DNA of 64,000 nt from Gymnorhina tibicen (Eukaryota > Chordata > Aves > Passeriformes > Artamidae): contig VXAZ01000953.1 of assembly GCA_013399875.1 (NCBI GenBank), positions 923,336 through 987,335 of the forward strand, written 5' to 3'. The position numbers and the translations under genes are program-made. Below are positions 10,116-24,600 of this stretch, one piece after another (within the stretch, counting starts at the first letter, position 1; every line of letters begins with the position of its first letter). A model generated the notes under the pieces. That model had not been told where the DNA came from, ran no database searches, and saw only the letters and a program-made list of their open reading frames with translations.

Positions 10116-13100
10116 TGTGAACACTGGCATCAGGAGGAACCTGCTGCTGGGCTTCAGAGAGTGCACTGGTTCCTGCAAAGTTTAAAGTATCCCTGGCTTG
10201 TACCTATGTGTGGCATTTTGGAGATGTCAGAAGAGTGAACTTTGGGTACAGATAACAGATGGAGCCTTGCAGAAACCAGGCTCTTTGGCTAAAAGAGACT
10301 GTCTAGGCAGTCACTGAGCAGTGCTCTCCTCTCTGGTGCATTTATTTATTTTTACTATCTCTTATTCCATCCAGCTGTGTACATGCTTCTATTAAGTGCC
10401 TTTGTGAGCTACATTCCTGTAGGGCTTTGTAAGATCCCTTCACCTCTTGACCCCTAAAGTTGTTATTCCATCCCTGTCTGTCTAAATGAGTGAAAAGAGA
10501 TCCCATTGTTCTTCCTCTAAGCTGGGTCTGTATTGGTTTGAAGGCTTTGCTCATCTCCCTCGAAGTGTTTCTGCTCTGATTATGGGTTGTGACATGTGAC
10601 AGCAGGTAAATACACCAACTAAGGAAATGTTTTGAAGCAACAGGTAACAGTGAACTCTGAGGGCAAAACAAGAGTGCTGCCCATCTGGTATTACTGTAGC
10701 TTTATGGAAATTACCTTCTCCTTCTGTCTACGGGAGAAGGGAGTCTGTGGGAGAGCAGGCAATTCTGCTAGCAGCATGTTTGGTAGGTAGCATCTTGGTT
10801 GGTTGTGTTGCTGTTAACACAGTGATCTTGTCTCCTCTCAACCCAGTTACTGTGGAGCTGCCTGACTGTAGATCTGTTTTCTCAAGCCAAGAAGCCAAGG
10901 AATAGATCAGCCTTAGGGTACGAAGGGAGAGGTAGAGGATGTGTTGGAGGTGTCTGTTTTTGGGATAGATGACCTGTACTGGCAGGTGAATGAACATGTT
11001 AAAATGTGCTCTGCAAGAATGCCATTTGTTCCTCATCAGCCTGCAACTGTATGGCCTGGACTTGAGCTTCAGCCAAAATAACAAGGTTTTGGTGGCAGTG
11101 GTTTCTGGATTTCGTGGGTGGGATTTTTTGTTGCTTTTTGTTTTAAACCCTTTATGTATGCTGCTGGCCCTGCAGTAATAGGAAGGGTCTGGCTGGAAGA
11201 GCTGGGGGCCATGGCACAAGAATTACAGGTTGGGCCTAAGGTGCAAAAGCAGAGATCAGAGCTTTGTCCTAGCTATGGTGATTTCAGATGTGTGCAGCAT
11301 GCACAGGTTAGGCCTGCCCCTGACTGCACGGGCATGGCAGGCAGCTGGCGGGGGGTTGGGCAAGTGATGCACATTCACTGTGCTGCTGTGCAGTAGCTTT
11401 GAAGAATGGATGGATGGTGCATGGTGCTAAAAGAAAGCAGGATTGGGAGTGTCCCTTGAGATCCCTGCCAAATTTGTTGTGAGTACTCCTCATTACATGT
11501 CCCAGTTTAAGGTAAAGACTGTGTCCCTCTTTGTACTGTTTGGTTTCCTCAAGTGGCACTTTTTATAACCAGCAGATAACTGAGGAGCAGCTGCATCTGG
11601 AATGTGGCTGTACAGAGTTACTGAATTTCCCTTATTTCCTCTTGCCCCTTTTCATCCTGTGAGCAGTGCTTTATAAGGAGGTAAAGGGACAGCTCTCTTG
11701 CTTACCTCTAAACAAGCACACTAAGAGATTCCAATCACTTCCTTGACCCTAATGTGAATAAAAAGGCACCTACCTAGCTGGACTGTGCAAAGTGTTCCTT
11801 TATGACCTTCTGTTTGGAGCTTGAAGCCTGATCCTAGGAGTTCAAACTGAGACAAAGTTGCTTCCCCTTGATTTGTCTGTAAATGTTTCCAAGGCACATA
11901 TGTATTTTGTAATGCCTGCTGAGATGAACTGGAGCATGGCAACCCTGGAGATAAGGATGCTGTGGGCTAGCAGGATCTTCTTAGACATTACCCTGCTGGC
12001 ACTGAGGAAGTTTAAGGCAGAAGGACCTCCTGGGCTAAACGAACCCCCTGCAGTGGAGACAGCCAATTTGTCTGTCCCTGTGCGCTGCATGCACAGGAAT
12101 CAATCATGCACCCACAGGCTGAACGAGCTCTGGGAGCTTTTGCAGGTTTGAGATAAGTGATTTCTCAGAGTCCTGCTACTCCTGGCTGGGAGAAAGCAGA
12201 GCAGATCGCAGGGCATTTCCCTGGCAGTGCTGACCCTGTGGTACTCAACTTGCACCCACAGGGAGAGATTGGTTTCTACTTTGCAGCCTGTCAATGTAGC
12301 CTTGTTCCACGTCTCTCAATGAGCTCTTAGTGACTGGGAGGTTTCATCTGAACTGCTTACACCGAGACTCTCAGGGCTGTTCTTCCAGGCACGGTGGAAC
12401 TTGGAGTGCAGATTTAAGAACAAAGGACCTGAGACTAACGTAACCATTTCATACCTTGGTCAAACACGCTCCAGTATAGTGGGGGTGAAGTGCCAAAGTA
12501 AATTTCTTTTTTTGCACTGGCTCCAGGGGGAACTGAAACAATGCATGGCACTAAAGGGTTGCAAGGATGGGGTTTTTCTAGGAGGAAAATACAGTGCTGA
12601 TTTCTCAGTGAATAGGAAGTTCAGGTGGCTGTAATCTGCAGAGCAATGGTGACTGTTTCTTTAACGGCATCTGTTTACCTCTTCTTCCTGAGAGGATTTG
12701 CTTTGTGAATGCCTTGGGAGATGAGAAGCATAAAGTAACAGGATATTTAAAAGGCATCTAAATGGGCGGAAGAGTTTCAATCCCTTCAGATGCATACTTA
12801 GGAGCTCTCCTTTTAACATTCCTGAGAATAAGCAGGAAACCCTTGGAGGGTAACGCTCCCTTTGCAGTTATTGCAAGGGCAAACTGTTGTGATCTGGTTT
12901 GCTCAGGAACAGTTTCTTTTCTGAGTAATTTCCTGCTGAGCTTGGTACTGACCATGCTGGTAGAAAAATGTTAAAATCTAGGCAAAAAGAGTCAGTCCTC
13001 GGGCTGCCTGTGTTAGTAGCTGCCTAGATCCATGCTGCCTGGGGGTTGGAGCAGTGGGAGCAGCTGGCATGTCACAGTTGACTTGTGGGTTGTGTGTGAC

Positions 13101-14224
13101 CTTTAGGCAAGGACCAGTGTCTCACCTGGAAAACTGTATGCCTGGCAGTGCAGAAAACAGTACCCTGCTGGCTCTTGAAAAGTTTTCCCTGTGTATAAAG
13201 AGAGGACTTAAAGCTGATCAAGAGCAGTGAAGGATTTTGGTAATAGCCAGCCCTGATGTTTTCCCACCCAGACTTGGAAGTTTAGTTTATCTTGCTTTAC
13301 CCATGACCTTTTAAGAGGCATTTGTTGTTCTACAAATAGTGTGGACTTCTGCAGACCAGGCAGCTCTTAGGGGGCCAGGCTTCTGGTGTTGTAGTGTTAC
13401 ACCCTCTGTGTCCAAATGCCAACACCCCACTGTTTGGTGTCTGTAGTAGGAACAGTGCACCATTAGATACACCCTGTAAGTGGTGGCTTGGCACTCTTTA
13501 ACTGTGTCTTCCTGCGTTGTGCTTTTTTGTAGGCGAGTCACAGGTCCCCACATCGACTGTTTCTCCATTTAACTTGTCCTCAAATGACAAAAGTCACTGG
13601 TGAGCCTGAGCTGGTGCTGCTTGTGACTCCTAATCACATTTCAGCCTTCATGCTATGATGGTGCTTTTTTTTCCCTTCAAAGTAGGTTGCTTTCAAGTGT
13701 CTTAATGAAACCATTTGCTGTAAAATTTCTTCTGAAGATAAAATGGATACTGCCTCACTGCCTAATGTCTTAATAATGTGCTTGGTTTTTTCCTCCTATA
13801 TGAATGTATATTGCCTCATTAGGGCAGGAAGCGTGTGTGATTATGGATGCATTTTCCTGTATTCCTTTCAGTGAAAAATTCTACAGTTACCTAGAATTTT
13901 TTTTTTTTGCCGCTACCAGGATGTTCGTGAAGCAAAAGTCTTTCTGCAGACAGGTGAAGTTCTTTCTGAAATGTGGGAATTCAGCCTCCCAGGATCTTGT
14001 CTTTACGGAATTCCTCTAATGATAATGTGAAGAGTGATGGGCTCTGGAAGAACTGTCTACCTTGGAAAGTTCTTTTTGTTTGTTTGTTGTTTTTTTTTAA
14101 ACCTGAGCTTTAGCAAGAAACTTTGTGAAACATTTGTGAGCCTTTTTGAAGAGACTGATGTGTGTATGTTTGTGTCCATTTTGCATCATATTCAGTGTTT
14201 CCAAATGGGTATCAACTGAATCAA

Positions 14225-14230
14225 AATAAA
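14225..14230 (+). terminator. ZDHHC23: Possible distal poly(A) signal of ZDHHC23 (AATAAA)
   Basis: A canonical AATAAA follows an AT-rich, T-run-rich stretch of UTR character and precedes a GT-rich element (gatctgtggagtgg). Its use would give a 3' UTR of about 4.4 kb. A second AATAAA is at 14346-14351. Confidence 0.35.
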
Positions 14231-17200
14231 TTAATGGAAATGATCTGTGGAGTGGCCTGCTGATTTATGCCAACACACGCAGGCAAGCCAAATGACCAAA
14301 AGCTGCCCCCATCTCATGGCTGTTCAGGTGTCAGCTGGGCTTGGGAATAAAGGAGCAACAGGCTAAGGAAAAGTTGGGAAACAAATGTTCTTCCAGTTCT
14401 GCAAAAGTTGACCTTCGGGTTTGTTGGTATTGAGATGGCAGTTCTCAGCATCCTAGAAACTAGGGATATTCTCTCATGGTAGGAATTTGAATGGGGATCT
14501 TTCATCCTATCAATCCATTGTTGGTATCTGAGCGGGTTCCTAGCCTGTTTGTCATGTGTCTTGCTTTCCCACTGACACATGCCCACATAATACACCCAGA
14601 ACCCCAAAAAGGAACAATCTCTTACTTTAAATCCTTTTCTAAGCCATATTTGGAAATGACATGGGTATTCTCCTTGTAGATAGTGGGAAGAGATGTAGCC
14701 TTTAATTCTGTTGGTATCTTGGGACAGCTGCTGAAAGGCAAGATGACTTTTAATGAGTAGAATCACAGGTGCCTTTGATTGTTCCAGAGCTCTGCTTTGA
14801 TTTGCCTGAGTGGTTCTTCTGTCTGCTGTTCAGCTGTTTCTGTTTGAAGATAACATTGCACGGCTGACAACAAGGACTTTCCACCAGGGCTGTAGTTGAA
14901 TGAGACTGATGTTTGCAGAAGGGTGTCAGACTGCGACACCCACGCATGAGTGGCTTTGTGAACTCCAGTGCTGTTGATGGGGACACAAGACACTTCCATC
15001 TCTCCCCAGATTTTACTTCTTTTCCCCTGTTGTGGCTTGCTGTGTTGCCCCTGCAGAGCAGGGCCGTGTCTGGAGTGGCAGCTCCTGTGCTGGGGAGGCC
15101 AATGTGCGCTGCTGGGGCGGGTGCCATAATGGATAACAGGTCTGCAAAGATGTGAGCTGTGGATCACACTGAGGTGGTCCCTGGACCCCTCCCAGGCTAA
15201 CTATTGTCCCTTCCTGCCTAGGAGGAGCAGAGGAAATTGTTTAATACTTCAGGTACTCTTTCAGATCCAGTTTGTGCAGGGCCTGGGGGACTTGGAAGTG
15301 ACTGGTGTACAGATTTAATGAGAAGATGGTATTTCTTTGGTTAAGGTTTTTGGGAAACCGTGTAAGCACTCTGAGGGCAGGTGTCAGTAGAGGATGGGGA
15401 GTTTGCAATCACTTCAAGGGTCTGTATTTGCTGTTGTACTGCAGTGAAAGTCCTCCCTCCATCCCTGTGCAGGAGAACGAAAGCCTGGCTGTGCAGCCAC
15501 CTCCCTCTCTTGCTAAGAAAAGCAAGGAGCTGACAGGCAGGAGTGTGCCTGAGCTGTGAGAGTGTGGGCTGATGACCAGCATTAAGGCATTGACATCTGC
15601 ATTTAACCGAGCATTGGAGCAGGAGGAATGCTCTGGCACAGCTGCAGGCTGAAGCTGTTTCCTTGGTCTGACAAGCTCTCTCACATGTCACCCTCCTGTG
15701 GGAACCTCAATTTGCAAAACACCAACATTGTGCCAGGGATTTTGGGGGTATCCTGTGCATCATCTGGCACAGCCTTGCTTCTGCCAAGGAGGTATGAGAT
15801 GTTTCAGCCAACTGTGGATCAATAGGGGAAGTCAAGAGGCTTCTCATCTCCCTTTTGATTCAGACCATGTTCACAATGAATGTGCCTGATCCCTGAACAT
15901 CTTCCCTATCCCTCAGCTGGATCTAGCTGAGGCTTCAGCTCCATGCTTGCACTGGCAGTTAGGCAAGGGCTCTCAAAGCACAGCTCCTGGATCTTTTAGC
16001 TTCTTGCTGCCGGAATTGTCCAACCAAAGAGCATCTTGTCAGGAGAATCTTTCAAAGCTACTAGGAATAGAAGGAAACCCTGGAACGTGAGAGTATTGGA
16101 GGCAAAGGACAGTTTTCAAAATGTTCTTTGGAGGGAACTATGCTCCACGTAAGGAGCATTATTTTCATGGATGGTGAGTGGGCATTGAGATGAGTGGGAG
16201 CTGTGGGCTTTGAGGACAAAATGTGCATTGCTGGGGAAAGAATCTGCAGTTTAGCGAACTGCATACACCCCTGAGTAGGTAGCCAGTGGTTTGGGGCACC
16301 TTTTTAGCTGTGCAGGATATAAGTTCAATACATACTCAGCCTGTTACTAGGGTCAATTCCAGGCTGCATGTGGGCGCATCCACTACTGCTCCAAACTCCT
16401 GTTCCTCCTACAGCTGCAGCATGTCCTGTCTCTGGCTGGCTGGAATGCTGCCTTCTCTCTAGATGAGGATGGATGTGTCCTCACCTGTTGTCGTCTGGGT
16501 CACTATTCTCCTTACACTGTGAATCCAGGTGGAGGTGGGGCTGGAGATGTTCCTTGCTGTGTTCATTGTCAAGCCCCAGTAGGGAGGAAAAGTCCAGCAG
16601 AAGCATGGGAGCGTAAGGGCTGGTTCAGGAGTTCCAGGAGCTTGTTGGGCACTACAAGGCAGAGGCTTTCAATGGGCAAGAATGTACTAAGAGCAAGTGG
16701 ATTGCTGTTAGCACCAGGTGTGGCTGCTGGCTGCACTTGGGGCATCACTTTAGGAGCTCAGCCCCAGCTCTGCTCTTCCCTGCCTGTTTGGCTCAGTCCT
16801 CTGCAAAAAACACTCCTCTTCTGCAGTGCCCGCTCTTCCCCGCAACACGAGTTATCCAGCCCCTCCCAGCTTGTGCTTCCTCTCACAATCTGCCTCTTAA
16901 TGCAGCCAGATGGTCTGAGCTCGCCCACACTCCACGCAGGCACCTTCAGCTCTCTGCACTCAGAGAACAGGCTTGTCTGACCTGCTGCTGGTCAGGTTTG
17001 CACCGCACCTTTGGGAGATGGGGAATGTTTGGGTGTTGCAGAGGATGTGGGAAGTACCTAGGGGCGACAGCTGTCTTCAGACCTGCACCAACAGCCTGCT
17101 TGACAGCCTGGCTTTGTGGGCAGGGAGAGACTCTGACCACATCCCTGTGTCCACATGGACAAATTCCCAATGCTAAAGCTCTGGAGCGTGCTGCTGTGCT

Positions 17201-17347
17201 TGGGCACCCACCCCATCCTATGCCACTTTGTCTGCAGCATCTAGTGCTGCTCTAGGTCCCTGGCTCTGGCCTTCTGTCCAGGGCTGTTCAGTTGGCTTCT
17301 GACACAATCTGCACCAACAGCTCAGTTGTATTCGTTTCAGATTTGGG

Positions 17348-17353
17348 TTTATT
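17348..17353 (-). terminator. CCDC191: Possible poly(A) signal of CCDC191
   Basis: AATAAA on the minus strand is the first canonical signal I see downstream of the CCDC191 stop, about 1.2 kb away. A GT-rich stretch (gttggtgcagattgtgtc on the minus strand) follows it. Confidence 0.35.
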
Positions 17354-18534
17354 GGAAACTTTCAGTGCATATAGGGGTTGTACAAATGATCTCCTACAAG
17401 GTAACAGTAAACTGCTGTCTTCCTGGTGTTACTCAAATACTTCCTGTACTGCCAAATGCTTTTGGAGAGCTTTGCCTATCTGGCTGTGAGAGGGAAGTGA
17501 TTCTAGCTTCCTGCCTTATGTTGCTGCTGAGACACACTGTACCTGAACAGCATTACCCTGTCTGCATTATGCTGCAGGTTAAGGTTAAACAGTGGTATGA
17601 AACTTTCACTTTAACCACGTCAGCTCTAGCTTATTTAAAAGCTACAATCTGCCTTTTCCTCGGACTTTTGTCTTTTTTTCTTTGAAGTACTGATCAAGTG
17701 AAACAGCCCAGACAGACTTGCGCAATACACCCTGAAATATTAAACATCTTGGGAAGTGTTTAAATGACAAGACAATTGAGACTCATAAACTTGGGATCAC
17801 CGCTTGATACCAAAATCAAAGCACTGTGTTTGTGAGCTGGCCAGTGCTGCACACAAGGCAGTCCCTTGCAAACGAACCCAGGTTTTAGATTGTCCGTATG
17901 CACTGCTGTGATCTGGATCATTAACAAATATGGTTTGCATAAACAGCTCTTCCCTCACCTCCTCCCATCCAAACTTTCCTGGCACAGTTAGCTAGAAACT
18001 GTGCTCTGGGTGGCCAAGTTCACAGCAGTGGTTAGGGGTCAGCTGACAGTCAGGTCTGTCTGCCCTCTGGACAAGCTGTCACTCTACAGAGTACTGCCAA
18101 CAGAAAAGCACCGGGTTACTGCTTAGGTAAAAAGAGGTGCAGTTCAGTTCTGTGCTTCCTTGGATGGAGGAGGATTTGTGTCAGTGTTGCAGCTCTGCAC
18201 GTAGAAATGGCCTTAGCCTCAAACACAGCCTGTACTAGGCTTTGGTTATCTGGGCTTCATAGCCACCAGCCAAGGCACCCCTACAGAGGCTTGTGAGGTC
18301 CTCCCCAAGGAGGAGCTTAAGGGGAATGACTCCATGAAGTGCAAAGTGAAACTGTCAGGTAAGCTTCCATCTATGCTTTGTTTACAACAACAGTGACCAC
18401 AGGGAGCTCCCTTTGGATATAAGACCCTCTGCACTTGGTCAGCCTTCCCCTTGGACTTGTTTCAGTCAGCAGGGAGATGGCACTGAACAGATTGGTTTTG
18501 TAGTCTCCTTCTCATCTCATCTGACTCTCTTGTG

Positions 18535-18667
18535 TCATGTTTGGAAGTTGGGGAGAATTTCAGCAACTCTCCTGCGTAGCTGGTTTCTTCTTTCTTCTCT
18601 TTCCCTTTCCTTTTTCATCAGTAACGGGTACTGCCTCCATGCCTTGAATGCGTTCAGTGTAAGTCTC
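18535..18667 (-). CDS. CCDC191: CCDC191 terminal coding exon
   Basis: The acceptor is ctttaag|g and the TGA is at 18537-18535. It reads [20 protein letters not shown] and then a basic run ending [13 protein letters not shown]. The conserved end VAEILP(D/N)FQ identifies CCDC191. It carries the last Sfi1-like motif. Confidence 0.9.
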
Positions 18668-21600
18668 CTTAAAGAAATTAGGAACACAAGGAACAAAGTG
18701 ACAACGTGCAGATGTGTACATAACATAAGAGGCAATCAAAAGAGAACTTCTATTTGAGGGGGGAATTCAAATCTTGAGGATTTGTCCTTTCTGCTGTTAG
18801 TCAGGGCTGTCACATGTTGAGCATCTATGTGCAGACCATTTCATTGATATGTCAATCATGCTGGGGAAAAATAACATATTGCCCTTTTCTATTCCTCTCC
18901 ACCAAGAATTTCACTCTTCTCTCTGACAGGATTCATTAGCTGGTGTTTGCTTAGCCCTCTGAAGATGAGAGAGGTTTTGTGAAGAATAAACAGGGCCTCT
19001 GAAAGAAGTTTCTTTAGGAAAAATGCAGGCTCATTTGGTCCAGACCAACCCCTTGGGAGAGCAGGCAGCTGGGCTCCAATTCTTACCTGATTTTAATCAC
19101 CCCATCACAGGTGCCCTGCCCTGGGTTCCCACACAGGCAATAGGGACCAACAGTCCTGTCTCAAGAAGAGTTTGTTATGGCAAGGTCTGAACTGCTTTTT
19201 GCCAGTGGGGGAAGAGATAATGAGGAATGACAGGTGATTATGCTCCTAATAGGAGGTCATATGGTGGAATGAATCCAGTCTCTTCCTGGGTCTGACTTTC
19301 CCCTGGTTCCTCCAGTTTGCTGTCTTGTTAATGTTAAACTGTGCACTACTCAGACCTTACTGATGCAGCAAGCTACAACAGGTTTGCTCTACCACATAAG
19401 AGGTGAATTTAATTTAATTTTTCCTCCAAGGTACTGCAGATCCCATTGGGGCTGTGCACAGGCACAGCCTATTCATGACTGTATGCAGCTACCATGCTCT
19501 TTCATGGTGAGGCAGGTGAACAGACTTCTGTGTTCTGCTGAACTTTGACAATAGTTTTTTCTTCCTGCTAGAATGCTTTTTATGCGACAAGGAGTGGACT
19601 GGGTGTGTCCAGCTCCAGTCATGATTTGTAGAACTGACTGCTCTAGTTTTTGCTGCCAAGTCAGGCTGGTCATGGCATAAATGGAAAGACTCCTTAAGTA
19701 GGATTTCTAGTTGATCAACTTTGGATTTATGAACTAAATAATCTGCTGTGGACAAAAAAGTACTATGTAATTCCTACACAATCATTTTGCTTGCTATAAT
19801 TGTACTTAAAGATTTTCTTAACGCAGCTTTCAGCAGAAGCTGCATGGCCAGATCTGCTAATCAGCTTAGAAAGTTTCAGCTACTTATCCTTACTTAGGCT
19901 TTAACTGTATTCTCTTTTTTTTAGATTTAGGAGTCCTGTGAAGGGTGCCATTACACTTTCTTTTCCAGGCTGCATGGAAACTTAGCATAAACCTCTGCTA
20001 ATGCTGTCTATGCATATCACAGAAGCAAACCACCACCAGTATAGAACCTGTTTTTCCTGTGTTCCTGGGGAGCAGCTGACCTGTCAAAGTAGTCCCTAAA
20101 ATAATCTACAGGGTATATTAAACTGAAGTAAGAAGAACTGCTGGTCAGGGCATACACTTACTTGTTACTGTGTTCAGTAGCAATCTTCAGCCTCTCCCAT
20201 AAGGCCCTTTTTTCCTCCACAATATGATCAAACCACGCCCAGAAGTACTTCCTCATGAGGCAGACTGTGTGGAAGGTATCTGCTCTCTCCTCCTGAGTGG
20301 AGAGATAATCCTTGTACTGGAGAGGAGGACAAAGAAACAGGTGAGAATGGCTTTTTTTCTTCTTTTCTCTCCCAACCTCTGGCCCAATAAATAGAGCAGT
20401 GCTGACATTGTGGCAGTGAAGGGTAGTGGGCCCAGGAGTGGAGGAAAATCAGCAGGGAGCAGGGTGAGAGAATGGTCGGTGGAGGAGCAATGTGTAGGAG
20501 AAAAATTCTGGGTGGAAGAGAGTGATGGAGAGTGAGGAGCTGAGAGAAGGTCTCTGAAGAAGGGAATAATGGAAAGGGAATAATAGCATAACTCTGCAAA
20601 GATTGTGCTGCAGGTGAGTGAATTGGCATGGTGGTGAGGGGAAAGTGTGGCAGCAGCCAGCTCTCTTGGTATCATTTCTCCACTGTGGTGCAGGCCAACC
20701 TTTAGCCAGTTCCTGAAGCCCCATCTCAGTAACATATGGGAATGGAAGTCCTCAGCCCGAGACATCTTCTCTCTGAGACTCTGCTGGGCGTCCTGCAGCC
20801 AAGTCATCAGGCATTTCCTCTGCAGGCCCAAGCTGTGGTGCCTTTGTGCCACCTGAGTGAAGACAGCAGAGACAGCAGCTGGTTACCTGAACTGGTGACT
20901 ACCTAAGTATATAGCCACAGAAAACTGGGTGCACTAGAAAATCATCTCAGCTTTTTGGGGCCCCCTAAAATCCAGATTTCTGACAGCTGGAATAACTTAC
21001 AGGATCCCACAAAGAGGGGTCAGCATAAGGAACAAGACCAGTCTCTCTACCAGGCCACTGCTGCATCAGTTCTAGAATGCCCTTTTGAATGAGATGCTCA
21101 GTTTAACTGATTGTGGATGGGGCAGAGGAATGGCCTGTAACAGCTTAGTCCAACCCTGTCCATAATGCTGACCAGCAGGGTGGACATACGGAACAGCTTG
21201 TATCCATCTACTTCTTCCCAGCTGGAGGCCTCTGTGCATTTGGTGAAATACTGTGAGTAGCTCCAGTTCCAGTGACTTAAATGGAAGCTTTCCAACTTAG
21301 CCCTGGGCTCTGGCTTGATCTTCAGGATACAGCTGAGTGTTATCAGTCTCCCCCTGATAAGGGATGCCGACTCAGTCATGTGTGGAAATGTTTCATTAGC
21401 AGTACTGCATCGAGGTCTCGGAAGCTGCCACTCACTGTTCTGCACTGAGGATAGGGCCAGGATAGAATAGATTGTTGGATTATCACCTGAAGTGTCCTGC
21501 CACTAGCAGTGGCCAGCTCTGTACCAGCAACTTCAGAGACAGGGAAAGCCCTGATGATAGGCTGGGGTTAACTCCTGCAGCTGAAGTTGCTTGGCGGTAT

Positions 21601-24600
21601 CTCACTGATAAGCTTTGCTGTCAGTACGAGCAAGAGCACTGACAGGCACATGTCATATAACTTCATTTTTTTGCTGTTTAATCCCGTTTAATCAGCTATA
21701 TATGAGGATGCCATCCCTGCGGGTTTTTAGTGGCTTTTCATGATTACTGTCAGATGGGCTGATTTAAAGAATATAGTGCAAGGTATGCAGGGAGAGTTTT
21801 TGCTTTTTCCATCTCTACCTGGCCTAAAAGCCTATTAGGGCTTCTGCTAAGTACTGCATCTACTCTTTTTCCCTTCCTCCTATGGCACCAGTCATTTCCT
21901 TTACCCTCAGCACTTACCGCTAGGTTTTCCTTGGCTTGCTCCCTCAGCCTTTTCCATGGCAGTATTCCAAGCCTTCTGAGAAGGACCTTCTCATAGTGAT
22001 CTCTAGCCTTTTTCTGGAGCTGCTGCTCTTTCTCCAGCCTCCTCTGCTTCTCCAGTTCTTTCTGCAATACAAAACACAGTAGTTTTAATTCCCTCAGGAT
22101 GAAGAGGATATTAAGCAATGACAATAGATTATCATACTGGAGCTGGAGGTTCTGACCTGACAGGGAATAGGGATCTGCATCATCTTTAGCACTGCAGGCC
22201 AGACATGACCCCGTGTAGTAGAACCTGTGTCCTAAAGCAAACTGTCTTTTCCTGGGAGATGATGGTATTCCTGGACACTCCCTTGGGCTGTGTATCAGCA
22301 CTGCAGTTTGGAGTTACTGTAGCAGATATGTCACCTATGGCTACCACAAGTGCTGATGTAGCAGGAACCTCCTTTGATGTCCAGAAAATGTCTCAAGATG
22401 ATTCTGAATTTATGCATGGACCCTACCACTTAATCTAGCCTAAATAGAAGGGAAGGGATGTGGGCATTTCATAATTGTATCATACTACTTTTGACTGATA
22501 CTCAGGGATGAAGGTCAAACGTTCTAAAACACTCAGTCCGAGTAGAACAGTAGTTGTAGGTCAAATTCCTGTAGGATTTGAAATGTGTTATTTAGGTTAT
22601 CAGGACAACTCATTTCCAAGTAACAATAATGAAGTGCAGATATTCCTAGGTTAGCTCCAAGGAGAGGATGCTCCTATTCTTCAGGTGGAAAGCTGCCCTT
22701 GATATAACTGTCAGGCTTGTTTACTTTTGAGTCATGTGTTTGTGACTGGTATCACTGTCACACTGTCACACATTTGGAGGGGTGACAAGAGTGGAAGCAG
22801 TCTGAGAGTAGACTGAACATGCTGCCACTGTGGGGGGCTTATGTGGCTCTATCTCAGCAGAGAATGCCCAGCAGCTGGGACCTCTAGTTCGGCTGAGGAG
22901 ACAGACAGCACATACTTCATAGCATCTTTGGGACACAGCCCTTCCCCTAATGCTGCCAGAATGGGGGAAGATTGTGAGTCTGTATTGTGGGTGCTGTGCC
23001 GTGGAATTCTGCTCTACCAGTGAAAACCTTCAGTTCACATTACTCTGGCTGCTGACTGAGCACCAGTAGGTAATAGATCTTCTTCCCTATCCCTGCTAAA
23101 GGGGAAGAAACGGGTGAAGCATTTGGTCACCAGCTTCTGCTGCCTTCTCTCCTCCCGGCGTTTTTCCCGCTGTGCTTCCTTTTCTTCGGCTTCCTTCCTC
23201 TGTCGCGCTTCCTGTTCAGCCTTCAGCTGGGCCTTGAAATGGAGAAAGGTGAAATTCAATTTGTTTCATGTGACCTTTTCCATGAACAGAGATCTTTAAG
23301 CTTTCCTAGTTTTCCTCTAGTATTGACCAGCACCTGAAACTTCAGAAGGAAGCAGACTTTTCCACGTACTAGACGTGATCTATGCTCAACAGTGAACTGG
23401 GGAAGGGACAGGAAGGAGGGGCTGTCCTTTTTACTACCTATATACATACCTATCTATTTATTTTTCTATGTGTGTACATGTTTATCTTTCTTTGCCCTAA
23501 GTTACATTATTTGTCCACTCTTGCTCTAAAAACTGTAAACCACACACCAAGTCATTTATTGAGAATTTGATTACAGAAGTCAGTTCTGAATCCCTGGGCC
23601 CTGCTCTCAAGTTTAATTTCCATATGCAAAGCAGCATTACAGGTACCCAAACATTTCTTTCCCCAAACACTGAAGATAACACTTTCTAATCCTAATGCAA
23701 CTTACTAGCAATGTTTTCAGTAACAGTTTAATACCCTAACTTGAAGAAGGCTCCTCTGTTGGATGTGTATCACATAATTTGTGTATTAACTATACAAATA
23801 TTGTCAGTATCTTCCCTCTTCAGCAGAGATTTGCTAGAAAGATGCAGACTTTCACTAGGCAAGACTGCATGTCCTCAAGCTGCATGCGACCAGACAGGAA
23901 AGGCAGGGAGGGGAACCCCACCACTGCCAGGTCCCATCAAGTGGATCTCTGTGTACACTTCCACCCTTAGCATTCTCAGCAAAAACAAGCTACAATCATG
24001 GGGTAGGTGTGAGAAAAGTTTAGGGGGTGGTAAGGGAAGCTGCTTCTAGAACTGCAACTTCAAGATGAAATGTCAGCCTATGATGTAGCAGGGCTGGTGC
24101 TGCAAAAGCAGCAGTAACTACTTTTGATGTGTGATGGACATTTGCTTTCTCACAAGTCATAAAACTCCTGCTTTGGATAAAGGGCCTTTTCTTGGTCCCT
24201 GACTCTGGGGTTAAATCAGCATTTCTTGTAACCAGAATGATGTGAAAGACACTTTATTTCATTTTCCACTTTACTTACCAATTTTTCCTCTGTTTTTCGT
24301 TGTTTGGCTTCTTCTAGTTTCCTCTTCTGTTCTGCCCGCTGAATCGCTCTCTCCTCCATCCCTACAGAAACAGAGGACATAAGACTTAGTGGAAATGAGC
24401 TATGGTGCTATGGCAGAAGTTTGGTGAACAAGGATGCATCACTCTATGCCAGGCCCCCACTGCCCTGGCAGTGCCAGCACAAAGGGACTTGCTTTCTGCT
24501 GCCTCTTACAGCCAGCAGTGTCATGAACAAGGAACCTACAAACGTTTTTGAGATGACTCAGGACCACAGCAGTGATGTTCTCTGCACCCTCCTTGGTTGA

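Larger units (their letters stand above)
9809..18534. other. Convergent interval between ZDHHC23 and CCDC191
   Basis: About 8.7 kb separates the stop codons of two convergent genes. I found no exon with family resemblance, no interspersed repeat I could name, and no RNA gene. The open frames here, all below about 175 codons, lack recognisable domains. The left part probably holds the ZDHHC23 3' UTR and the right part the CCDC191 3' UTR. Confidence 0.6.
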
